Below are positions 1 to 6,235 of a stretch of 16,754 bases of DNA, piece after piece. Each line of letters begins with the position of its first letter. Position 1 is the first letter of the stretch. The translations under genes were made by a program, and so were the position numbers. The stretch lies in the NCBI GenBank assembly GCA_905207425.1, contig CAJLLB010000031.1, positions 1 to 16,754 on the forward strand, in the 5' to 3' direction. The notes beneath the pieces are model-generated. The model was not told where the DNA came from. It did not search any database and was given only the letters and a program-made list of their open reading frames with translations. The DNA is from an uncultured Collinsella sp. (GTDB lineage: Bacteria > Actinomycetota > Coriobacteriia > Coriobacteriales > Coriobacteriaceae).

Positions 1-1341
1 GCCCAGGCGCGCCACGACGGACACGTCAACAGCTCGGCGGCGCAGCACATCGCGCTTGAGCGCGGTGCCGGCGGCGTCGATGGCGCGCTGACTGCGAATC
101 ACGCGGACGCGGCAGCCCTCGGGCATGCTGCGGGGCACGCGGCACTCAATGATGTCACCGGCGGCGGCATCATCGGCGGCAATGGTGGTCAGGAACTGGT
201 CAAACTCGTTATCGTGGCGAAGCTCCAGCAGGTCGCCTTTGCCCACGGGCTCAAACAGCTCAATGCGGGCGATGGCGGCGCGGCGACGGCGGTCGTCGGG
301 CTTGAGGCCGCGCACATCGCGGTTGGCCGGGCGGCTGCCCAGCACCGTGCCCACGATCTGGCCGCGGTTGTTGGAACGCTCATAGCTCATCATCTCGTCG
401 CCCGAGGTGCCGTCCTGATAGGCGTGCGTAAAGTCGCGGTTGAAGCAGCGCTTGAGCTGGCGCTGGCGGGCGGCTTCCTCGTCCTTGGCAACGGCGGCTC
501 CGGATAGCATGTCGTCAATTTCGTGACGATACACATCAACGATGGAGTACACGTAATCGGGTGATTTCATGCGGCCCTCGAGCTTGAGCGATGCGGCGCC
601 GGCGTCATACAGACGGCGAACAAGCAGCGACGTGTTGGTGTCGCGCGGGCACAGCGCGCGCTCGCGACCGGCAGGGGAGAGCGAGCGGCCGTTCTCGTCA
701 ATTAGCTCGTAGGGTAGGCGGCAGGGCTGGGCGCACATGCCGCGGTTGGCCGAGCGGCCAGCCATGGCAAAGCTCGACAGCAGGCACAGACCCGAGTAGC
801 AAAAGCAGATGGCACCGTGGCTAAAGACCTCCAGGTCCACATCGGGCGCGGCGTTGTGAATGACGGCGATCTCGTCGATGGAGAGCTCGCGCGAGAGGGT
901 CACGCGGTCGGCGCCCTGCTCGCGGCACCAAAGCGTTCCGCGGTCATCATGGATGTTCGCCTGGGTCGAGATGTGCGTCTCGATGCCGGGCATCGTGCGC
1001 TTGACCTCAAAGAACAGGCCCCAGTCCTGGATGATGAAGGCGTCGGCGCCCAGCGTGGAGCAGCGATGGATGAGTTGCAGCGCATCGCCCATCTCGGACT
1101 GCTTGATGACGATGTTGACCGTGACGTAGACGCGCGACCCGGCTAGATGTGCGGCGCGGCAGGCTTGCTCAAAGGCCTCGTCGGTAAAGTTGGTGGCCTT
1201 GCGGCGGGCGTTGAAGCTGCCCATGCCGCAATAGATGGCGTCTGCCCCCGCGGCGAGTGCGGCGGCAAAGGGCTCGGGCCCTCCGGCGGGCGCCAAAAGC
1301 TCGGGTCTGCGGTTGGTGGTTCGACTGGCGGTTGCGGTCAT
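1..1341 (-). CDS. Peptidase U32 family protein (RlhA/TrhP-like), C-terminus outside the window
   Basis: Reading leftwards from an ATG at 1341, the frame is open for 447 codons and leaves the window without a stop. The N-terminus has the U32 opening PELLAPAGGPEPFAAALAAG and then ADAIYCGMGSFNAR. The U32 signature is visible at about residues 169-190 (EVFSHGAICFCYSGLCLLSS), followed by NRGMCAQPCRLPY, which carries the other conserved cysteines. Members of this family were named as peptidases, but the characterised E. coli relatives RlhA and TrhP are RNA hydroxylation enzymes that modify 23S rRNA or tRNA wobble uridine. The length beyond 440 residues fits the long form with an extra C-terminal domain. 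The start is supported by an AAAGGCAGG ribosome site just upstream and a TATACT -10-like box about 35 nt before the ATG (plus-strand 1374-1379). The family is certain; the exact substrate is not. Confidence 0.93.
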   Translation of the reverse strand, partial: MTATASRTTNRRPELLAPAGGPEPFAAALAAGADAIYCGMGSFNARRKATNFTDEAFEQACRAAHLAGSRVYVTVNIVIKQSEMGDALQLIHRCSTLGADAFIIQDWGLFFEVKRTMPGIETHISTQANIHDDRGTLWCREQGADRVTLSRELSIDEIAVIHNAAPDVDLEVFSHGAICFCYSGLCLLSSFAMAGRSANRGMCAQPCRLPYELIDENGRSLSPAGRERALCPRDTNTSLLVRRLYDAGAASLKLEGRMKSPDYVYSIVDVYRHEIDDMLSGAAVAKDEEAARQRQLKRCFNRDFTHAYQDGTSGDEMMSYERSNNRGQIVGTVLGSRPANRDVRGLKPDDRRRRAAIARIELFEPVGKGDLLELRHDNEFDQFLTTIAADDAAAGDIIECRVPRSMPEGCRVRVIRSQRAIDAAGTALKRDVLRRRAVDVSVVARLG

Positions 1342-1641
1342 ATCCTGCCTTTCAAAATGCTCAGATATTCAAAAGTATAGTGGCGTCGCTGCGATGGACG
1401 ATGCCCGCAGCCTAAGCAGGACAAAGTCTTCAGCAGCTTGGACTGGCTGCTCCACATGAGAACCGTTCAGCGGTTCGGGGAAACCGTTGGGCGATAAAAT
1501 ATTCTCGCAAGCTGATAATATTCTTGCATCAAACGGAAACCTTGAGTACTATCCCAATCAAGCGCGGTGTTCAGACCGAATTGTGCCTCCCGGTGCGAAC
1601 GCCGCGCTCTCGCTTTCTCAACTGATCGTAAGGAGATAAAC
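1342..1641. promoter_or_regulatory. Divergent intergenic region between the U32 gene and ridA
   Basis: These 300 bases hold no convincing gene. For ridA the best promoter I can find is TTGCAT (1524-1529), 17 nt, TACTAT (1547-1552), which is only moderately close to consensus. Just upstream lie two near-identical direct repeats, AATATTCTCGCA (1498-1509) and AATATTCTTGCA (1517-1528), 19 bp apart, each preceded by GATAA; they could be activator or repressor sites. Two small tandem hairpins are also visible: AGCAGC/GCTGCT at 1432-1451 and GAACCG/CGGTTC at 1460-1476. None of these elements is recognised as a known operator. Confidence 0.4.
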
Positions 1642-2019
1642 ATGAGCAAGACCGTCGTGTCTTCCGATAACGCACCCGCAGCCATCGGACCGTATTCCCC
1701 CGGCATCCAGACCGGCAACATGGTGTTCCTGTCCGGCCAGCTGGGCATCGACCCCGCAACCGGCAAGATGCCCGAGGGCGTCGAGGCCCAGGCCAAGCAG
1801 TCCCTCGCCAACGTCGAGGCCCTGCTGACCGCTGCCGGCGCCACCTTTGCCGATGTCGTCAAGACCACGGTCTACCTGGCCGACATCGCCGACTTCGCCG
1901 CCGTGAACGAGATTTACGCCTCCAAGTTCGAGGCCCCGTTCCCCGCGCGCAGCGCCTTCCAGGTTGCCGCCCTTCCGGCTGGCGGTCTGGTCGAGATCGA
2001 GGTCGTCGCCGCCCTCTAA
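1642..2019 (+). CDS. ridA: RidA family reactive intermediate/imine deaminase
   Basis: A complete 125-residue protein, the usual length for RidA (YjgF/YER057c/UK114). RidA proteins form trimers in the cytosol and hydrolyse reactive enamines/imines made by PLP enzymes such as threonine dehydratase, giving 2-ketoacids and ammonia. The family hallmarks are present: AIGPYSPGIQTGNMVFLSGQ near the N-terminus, the conserved arginine at position 103 in PARSAFQVAALP, which holds the substrate carboxylate in known structures, and the closing VEIEVVA with Glu120. The ATG at 1642 is chosen because AAGGAG sits 7 nt upstream; longer in-frame extensions have no such site and add non-homologous residues. A terminator follows directly. 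The gene is convergent with the PAS-HTH regulator and close to a purine catabolism operon, so it may detoxify imines from that pathway, but this link is only positional. Confidence 0.95.
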   Translation: MSKTVVSSDNAPAAIGPYSPGIQTGNMVFLSGQLGIDPATGKMPEGVEAQAKQSLANVEALLTAAGATFADVVKTTVYLADIADFAAVNEIYASKFEAPFPARSAFQVAALPAGGLVEIEVVAAL

Positions 2020-2049
2020 GGCGTTGGCAACAACTAAACATGACATGCA

Positions 2050-2087
2050 AAAAGACCCTGCAGCGCGTGTGAACTGCAGGGTCTTTT
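2050..2087. terminator. Bidirectional intrinsic terminator between ridA and the convergent regulator
   Basis: The 10-bp stem GACCCTGCAG (2054-2063) / CTGCAGGGTC (2074-2083) has a 10-nt loop and is flanked by AAAA on the left and TTTT on the right, so it gives a stem plus U-tract when read from either strand. It lies 30 nt after the ridA stop and about 45 nt beyond the stop of the opposing regulator gene, exactly where both transcripts should end. Confidence 0.9.
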
Positions 2088-2131
2088 GTCAAGTGACGAA
2101 TCGCTTGTGGAGCCGCGCTCCATTTTGCTCG

Positions 2132-2788
2132 TTAGCCCTCCTTGCGAACTTTTTGCAGGTAGCGGTAGACGCTGGCCTCCGAGATGCCCAGCGCGGTGGC
2201 GGCGCAGGCCACGGCGCCCTTGAGCATGAACACCCCGTTGCCGTTGAGGTGGCGAATGACGTCCACGCGGTCGCTCTGACCAAGCGACGCTACATCCAGC
2301 CCGCGCGCGCTCAGCAACTCGGCAATGCTGCGGTCGATGAGCTCCTGTGTGGACTCCGAAAGGCTTTCGACCTCGATAGGGGCGGGCTCCGTGCGCGTCG
2401 GCGCCGCGTCGAAGCACGCCATGAGCTGCTGCGCCATGGCGTTGATGGAGCGCACGGTCGAGAGGTCGGTGTTGACGCAGAGCATACCGACGATCTCGTC
2501 ATTCTCGCGGATAAAGTACGTCGCTGACTCTAACGTCTTGCCGCCGGCACCGCGCCCCTCGTAGCCCGTAATAAACGGCAGGTCGCGATACTTGGCGTCG
2601 TGCATGATCTTGAGTGCCAGATCGGTGGCGGGACCGCCGACCTTGCGGCCGCTCACGATGCCGTTGCGAATATCGACGATGGCGTGGTCGGGATCCGAGA
2701 AATCGTGCAGCACGATTTCGCTGTTTTTGCCGAGTATCTGCTCCAGAAAATCGACCATCGGCAAAAAGCGGCGTACGGTCTCGTTCAC
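2132..2788 (-). CDS. YheO-like PAS domain plus helix-turn-helix transcriptional regulator
   Basis: A 218-residue protein, typical for regulators with an N-terminal YheO-like PAS domain (about residues 3-120) and a C-terminal HTH_22-type domain (about 155-215). The PAS part shows SEIVLHDF, a conserved IRNGIVSGRKVGGP stretch and ESATYFIRENDEIVGMLCVN (88-107). The DNA-binding part ends in the helix-turn-helix ATALGISEASVYRYLQKV. E. coli DauR (D-arginine utilisation) is a characterised relative; ligands differ and cannot be read from sequence. The GTG at 2788 is preferred because AAGGAG lies 6 nt before it; an upstream ATG at 2839 would add 17 residues without homology or a ribosome site. It is divergent from the purine-type operon and separated from it by about 350 bp of promoter DNA, so it is probably the regulator of that operon and of itself. 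Confidence 0.88.
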   Translation of the reverse strand: MNETVRRFLPMVDFLEQILGKNSEIVLHDFSDPDHAIVDIRNGIVSGRKVGGPATDLALKIMHDAKYRDLPFITGYEGRGAGGKTLESATYFIRENDEIVGMLCVNTDLSTVRSINAMAQQLMACFDAAPTRTEPAPIEVESLSESTQELIDRSIAELLSARGLDVASLGQSDRVDVIRHLNGNGVFMLKGAVACAATALGISEASVYRYLQKVRKEG

Positions 2789-3140
2789 GGGCAACTCCTT
2801 TGGGTGAAATCGGAAATGTTCATAACAATTTTTTCTCATGGTAACACGCTGCCCATCATCTCGTATATCCGCAGGTACATTGCGTAATACAGATGAGCGG
2901 TAGATATTTGGCGGTAAACGGTTGACCAAAAGAAAAGTTAGATGTTATTTTGACCAGACACTTTCCTGACCTGCGGAAATGCGTTATTTCAGCTGAAGAA
3001 TAGTCTGATAACAAAAAATTATTATTGAGAATGAGAATCATCTTTAATACGATATGCAATGAAGGCACAACCTCAACCCCGCACTGCGTCACAATAGAGC
3101 GTCAGATGCGAAAACAACTACTTCGAGGATTGGTGGTCAA
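2789..3140. promoter_or_regulatory. Divergent control region between the PAS-HTH regulator and the purine operon
   Basis: This A/T-rich stretch has no gene. Besides the promoter annotated separately, it holds an 8-bp inverted pair CCGCAGGT (2869-2876) and ACCTGCGG (2969-2976), exactly 100 bp apart, and a repeated TTGACC (2922-2927 and 2950-2955, 28 bp apart). On the minus strand no promoter close to consensus was found for the regulator gene. The paired and repeated sites are candidates for binding by the divergent PAS-HTH regulator; no known consensus is available to test this. Confidence 0.5.
3025..3053 (+). promoter_or_regulatory. Sigma-70-type promoter of the purine operon with an overlapping inverted repeat
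   Basis: TTGAGA (3025-3030) is one base from the -35 consensus; after exactly 17 nt comes TACGAT (3048-3053), four of six matches to the -10 consensus. The 5' untranslated region would be about 80 nt. The spacer and -35 box carry the imperfect 7-1-7 inverted repeat TGAGAATgAGAATCA (3026-3040), placed where a bound repressor would block RNA polymerase. It resembles metal-regulator (Fur/Zur-type) boxes in layout, but the match is partial and could be chance in an A/T-rich segment. Confidence 0.55.
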
Positions 3141-4535
3141 ATGACCCAGGAGACGGTTACGAACGGCACTGAAGCCCTGTTCACTCGCGAAGGCATGCCT
3201 CCCGTTAAGGAAATGATCCCGTGTGCCCTTCAGCACGTACTGGCATCGTTTGCCGGCATCATTACCCCGGCGGTCATCATGGCCGGCGTCTACGGCTTTA
3301 ATAGCCAGCAGAGTACCGACATCATCCAGGTCGCGCTCATTCTTTCGGCGATCGACACGGCCCTTCAGGCCTTCGCTCCCTTCCGTCGCATCGGCGGCGG
3401 CCTGCCCATCGTCATGGGCGTTTCGTTCGCGTTCCTGCCGGCCCTGCAGGCCATGGGTGCCTCGGGCTTTAGCTTTAGTGCGCTGCTGGGTGGCGAGATC
3501 GTCGGCGGCGCCGTCGCGGTCCTCTTTGGTCTGGCCTACAGCAAGATCAAGTGGCTGTTCCCGCCCGTCGTGACCGGTACGGTCATCTTCTCCATCGGCG
3601 TTTCGCTGTATCCCACGGCCGTCAAGTATATGGCCGGCGGTATGGGTACGCCGCTGTGGGGCACCCCGCAGGCCTGGTGCGTCGCTCTTATCACCTTCGC
3701 CGTGGTCTTTGCGCTCGCCAACTTTGGCAAGGGCACGCTCAAGCTGGGATCCGTGTTCTTTGGCATGATCGTTGGCATGATCGTCTCCATCCCCTTTGGC
3801 ATGATCGACTTCTCCAGCGTCGCCACCGCTCAGGTCTTCGCTCTTCCCAAGCTCATGCCCTACGCGCTCGAGTTTGATCCCGAGGTCTGCATTACCCTCG
3901 CCGTCGTGTTCCCCATGGTTGCCATCCAGGTTATCGGTGACGTCTCCGCCGCCTGCCTGGGCTCCATCGACCGTGTGCCCACCGAGCGCGAGCTCTCCGG
4001 CGCTATCGTGTCCCAGGGCCTCACCTCTATGGTCGGCGGTCTGCTGGGCGGTCTTCCCACCAGCGCCCTTGGCCAGAACGTGGGCATCATCTGCTCCAAC
4101 AAGGTCGTCAACAAGTGGGTCTTTGTGATCATTGCGGCCGTCTTTGCCATCGCCGGTCTGTTCCCGCAGCTCTCTGCCGTCCTTTCCGCTATCCCGCAGC
4201 CCGTCATCGGCGGCGCGACCGTCGGCGTCTTTGGCACCATCACCATGAACGGCGTGCGCATGTTCACCCGCGAGGGCCTCACGCAGCGCACTACCACCAT
4301 CGTCGGCACCTCCGTCGTCTTTGGCCTGGGTATCTGGATGGCCAGCGGTTGCCTTGCCGGCGAGGGTATGCCCGCCTGGGTGTCCACCGTCATCGGCTCC
4401 AATGCCGTAACCCCCACCGCCATCATGGCCATTGTCCTTAACCTGATCCTTCCGCAGACGCCGGTCGTGGCTCAGCACATCGATGCTGCCAAGGACGCTG
4501 CCGTGGATCTGGTCTTGCCCGAGAGCAAGAAGTAA
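3141..4535 (+). CDS. NCS2 family uracil-xanthine (nucleobase) permease
   Basis: A 464-residue, very hydrophobic inner-membrane protein with the roughly 14 membrane spans of the nucleobase:cation symporter-2 family, which imports xanthine, urate, uracil or related bases with protons. Family marks seen are ALQHVLASFAGIITPAVI in the first span, a TM8 segment AIQVIGDVSA (261-270), the RVPTERELSGAIVSQG loop, and the TM10 motif ALGQNVGIICSNKV with Gln312-Asn313, aligned with the Gln-Asn of XanQ and the Glu-Asn of UraA. Gln312 rather than Glu favours a purine over a uracil carrier. Gln263 stands where UraA and XanQ have a substrate-binding Glu. The start has a GAGGAT/GGTGG purine-rich site upstream. 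It is first in an operon with SsnA, YgfK, a ferredoxin and XdhD, which points to xanthine, hypoxanthine or urate as cargo. Confidence 0.92.
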   Translation: MTQETVTNGTEALFTREGMPPVKEMIPCALQHVLASFAGIITPAVIMAGVYGFNSQQSTDIIQVALILSAIDTALQAFAPFRRIGGGLPIVMGVSFAFLPALQAMGASGFSFSALLGGEIVGGAVAVLFGLAYSKIKWLFPPVVTGTVIFSIGVSLYPTAVKYMAGGMGTPLWGTPQAWCVALITFAVVFALANFGKGTLKLGSVFFGMIVGMIVSIPFGMIDFSSVATAQVFALPKLMPYALEFDPEVCITLAVVFPMVAIQVIGDVSAACLGSIDRVPTERELSGAIVSQGLTSMVGGLLGGLPTSALGQNVGIICSNKVVNKWVFVIIAAVFAIAGLFPQLSAVLSAIPQPVIGGATVGVFGTITMNGVRMFTREGLTQRTTTIVGTSVVFGLGIWMASGCLAGEGMPAWVSTVIGSNAVTPTAIMAIVLNLILPQTPVVAQHIDAAKDAAVDLVLPESKK

Positions 4536-4551
4536 CCAATTCGGTGCTATT

Positions 4552-4583
4552 CGTCGGCGGACGCATCGCCTCGTCCGCCGACG
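4552..4583 (+). other. Strong intercistronic hairpin after the permease gene
   Basis: The 12-bp perfect stem CGTCGGCGGACG (4552-4563) / CGTCCGCCGACG (4572-4583) has the 8-nt loop CATCGCCT. No U-tract follows, so it is not a classical terminator; it may protect or process the mRNA or partly attenuate. Two smaller stems follow at once, TGCGGC/GCCGCA (4587-4603) and CAAAGGG/CCCTTTG (4607-4625), making a row of three hairpins. Confidence 0.7.
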
Positions 4584-4684
4584 CCATGCGGCACCAAGCC
4601 GCACTTCAAAGGGTTTGTCCCTTTGGTGAAGCGTTGACGGGAGAGGGCCCGTTTCCGGTGTAGGCCGGCGCTTCGCACTCCGCC

Positions 4685-4716
4685 ATGTCAGAGGTGTCAA
4701 ACCCCGCCTCTGATGT
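4685..4716 (+). other. Hairpin adjoining the ssnA ribosome binding site
   Basis: ATGTCAGAGG (4685-4694) can pair with CCTCTGATGT (4707-4716) through 10 pairs, two of them G-U wobbles, around a 12-nt loop. It ends one base before the GAAGGGAG ribosome site of ssnA, so it could influence translation. It may also be only a chance fold. Confidence 0.4.
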
Positions 4717-4730
4717 TGAAGGGAGCATCC

Positions 4731-6086
4731 ATGCTTCTGGTCGCTAACGGTTCCGTCTTTACCCGCAACGCTCAGACCCCGTTTATTCCAAACGGTGCGG
4801 TCGCCATTGACGGAGATACGATCGTCGAAGTGGGCCCCGAGCGCGAGCTCAAGGCCAAGTACCCGGATGCCGAGTACGTCGATGCCCAGGGCAACCTCAT
4901 CATGCCCGGACTCATCAACTGCCACACCCACATCTACTCGGGTCTGGCCCGCGGCCTTGCCATTAAGGGCTGCAACCCCACCAACTTCTTGGAGAATCTC
5001 GAGCAGCAGTGGTGGAAGATCGACGACAACCTGACGCTCGACGGCACCAAGGCCAGCGCCTATGCTACGATTTTGGACTCCATCCGTGATGGCGTCACCA
5101 CGATCTTCGATCACCATGCGAGCTTCTGCGAGATTCCGGGAAGCCTCTTTACCATTAAGGATGCAGCTCAGGAGCTGGGCATGCGTTCGTGCCTGTGCTA
5201 CGAGGTCTCCGATCGCCGCGGCCAGGAAAAATGCAACCAGGCCATTGCCGAGAACGCCGAATTTGCCCAGTGGGCCGCCAAGGAGCGTCGCGATAACGAC
5301 AACCATATGATCGCCGCCATGTTTGGCGGACATGCCACCTTTACGCTTTCGGACGAGACCATGGATAAGATGGCCGAGGCCAACAACGGCCTGACCGGCT
5401 TCCACATCCATGTGTGCGAGGGCATGAACGACGTGTGGGATTCCCGCCTCAACCGCGGCGGCATCAGCCCCGTCGAGCGCCTGCTGCAGCACAACCTGCT
5501 GGGTCCCGACACCATGCTGGGCCACTGCATCCACGTGACGCCTGCCGAGATGGATATCGTCAAGGAGTCCGGCACCTGGCTCGTCAACAACCCCGAATCC
5601 AATATGGGCAACGCCGTGGGCTGCGCCCCCGTGCTCGAGTTCTTCCGCCGCGGTATTCCCGTGTGCATGGGCACCGATGCCTACACCCACGATATGCTCG
5701 AGAGCCTTAAGGTCTTCCTGATCATTCAGCGCCACAACGCCGCCATGCCCAACGTGGGCTGGTGCGAGGCCATGACCATGCTGTTCGAGAACAACGCCAA
5801 GATGGCGAGCAAGTACTTCGATCGCAAGCTCGGCGTGCTCGAGGCCGGCGCTGCCGCCGACGTCATCGTCATGGACTACAAGCCCTTTACGCCGCTGAGC
5901 GAGGAGAACATCGACGGCCACATGCTCTTTGGCATGATGGGTAAAAACTGCCGCACCACCATCATCAACGGCCGCGTCCTGTACAAGGATCGCGAGTTCG
6001 TTGGCATTGATGAGGACAAGATCAACGCGTGGACCATGGCTGAGTCCAAGAAGCTCTGGAGCACGCTCAACGATCGCACCTACTAA
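4731..6086 (+). CDS. ssnA: SsnA family amidohydrolase (putative aminohydrolase)
   Basis: A 451-residue cytosolic amidohydrolase, close to the size of E. coli SsnA. Metal-binding residues of the superfamily are visible: His65-x-His67 in NCHTHIYSGLARG, His225/His227 in GFHIHVCEG, His265/His268 in LGHCIHVT, and Asp316 in MGTDAYTHD. The SsnA-typical NNPESNMGNAVGCAPV segment follows. Relatives include guanine and chlorohydrolase-type deaminases that hydrolyse a C-N bond on a heterocycle. The physiological substrate of SsnA is not firmly known to me, but ssnA clusters with ygfK and xdhD in E. coli and has been tied genetically to anaerobic purine/urate use in gut bacteria. The start at 4731 is chosen over an in-frame ATG at 4713 because GAAGGGAG sits 5-6 nt before it and the family N-terminus begins MLLVANGSVFTRN. 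Confidence 0.93.
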   Translation: MLLVANGSVFTRNAQTPFIPNGAVAIDGDTIVEVGPERELKAKYPDAEYVDAQGNLIMPGLINCHTHIYSGLARGLAIKGCNPTNFLENLEQQWWKIDDNLTLDGTKASAYATILDSIRDGVTTIFDHHASFCEIPGSLFTIKDAAQELGMRSCLCYEVSDRRGQEKCNQAIAENAEFAQWAAKERRDNDNHMIAAMFGGHATFTLSDETMDKMAEANNGLTGFHIHVCEGMNDVWDSRLNRGGISPVERLLQHNLLGPDTMLGHCIHVTPAEMDIVKESGTWLVNNPESNMGNAVGCAPVLEFFRRGIPVCMGTDAYTHDMLESLKVFLIIQRHNAAMPNVGWCEAMTMLFENNAKMASKYFDRKLGVLEAGAAADVIVMDYKPFTPLSEENIDGHMLFGMMGKNCRTTIINGRVLYKDREFVGIDEDKINAWTMAESKKLWSTLNDRTY

Positions 6087-6235
6087 TTCACAAGTAGATT
6101 CACGCGCGTCGGATGTTTCGCCGCATCCGGCGCGCGTATAGGCGACCTCCGCGGGGTCGCCGGCGCTGTGCTAGCGCTACACCGTATTTGCGCCCGCCGC
6201 GCGGTCTCGCCGGGCGTTACAGAGAGGAGCTCACT
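6087..6235 (+). other. Intercistronic region ssnA-ygfK with a tandem hairpin series
   Basis: ACGCGCGTCGGATG (6102-6115) pairs with CATCCGGCGCGCGT (6124-6137): 14 pairs with one G-U, and the 8-nt loop TTTCGCCG. It is followed by GGCGACC/GGTCGCC (6141-6161), GCGCT/AGCGC (6163-6177) and CGCCCG/CGGGCG (about 6191-6216). No U-tract follows, so the operon transcript probably continues. The arrangement mirrors the hairpin row between the permease and ssnA genes. The AGAGGAG ribosome site of ygfK lies at 6223-6229. Confidence 0.6.

Noticed and set aside
3026..3040. A definite Fur box in the purine operon promoter.
   Set aside because: Only a partial match to the 7-1-7 consensus and no Fur gene in view, so it is kept only as a candidate operator.
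4536..4730. A riboswitch (purine- or molybdenum cofactor-sensing) before ssnA.
   Set aside because: Several hairpins exist, but I could not match the conserved core of any known purine, xanthine or Moco riboswitch; a covariance-model search would decide.
4713..4730. An earlier ATG at 4713 as the start of ssnA.
   Set aside because: No ribosome site precedes it, it lies within a hairpin arm, and the GAAGGGAG before 4731 plus family alignment support the later start.
3102..5921. A very long open frame (939 codons) on the minus strand across the permease and ssnA genes.
   Set aside because: It lies opposite clearly recognised proteins with family motifs, reads as low-complexity Gly/Asp/His/Val-rich sequence, and is a side effect of strong GC bias at third codon positions.
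6113..6235. An upstream extension of ygfK beginning at an ATG at 6113.
   Set aside because: The added residues are Arg/Pro-rich translation of the intercistronic hairpins, and AGAGGAG sits directly before the ATG at 6236.
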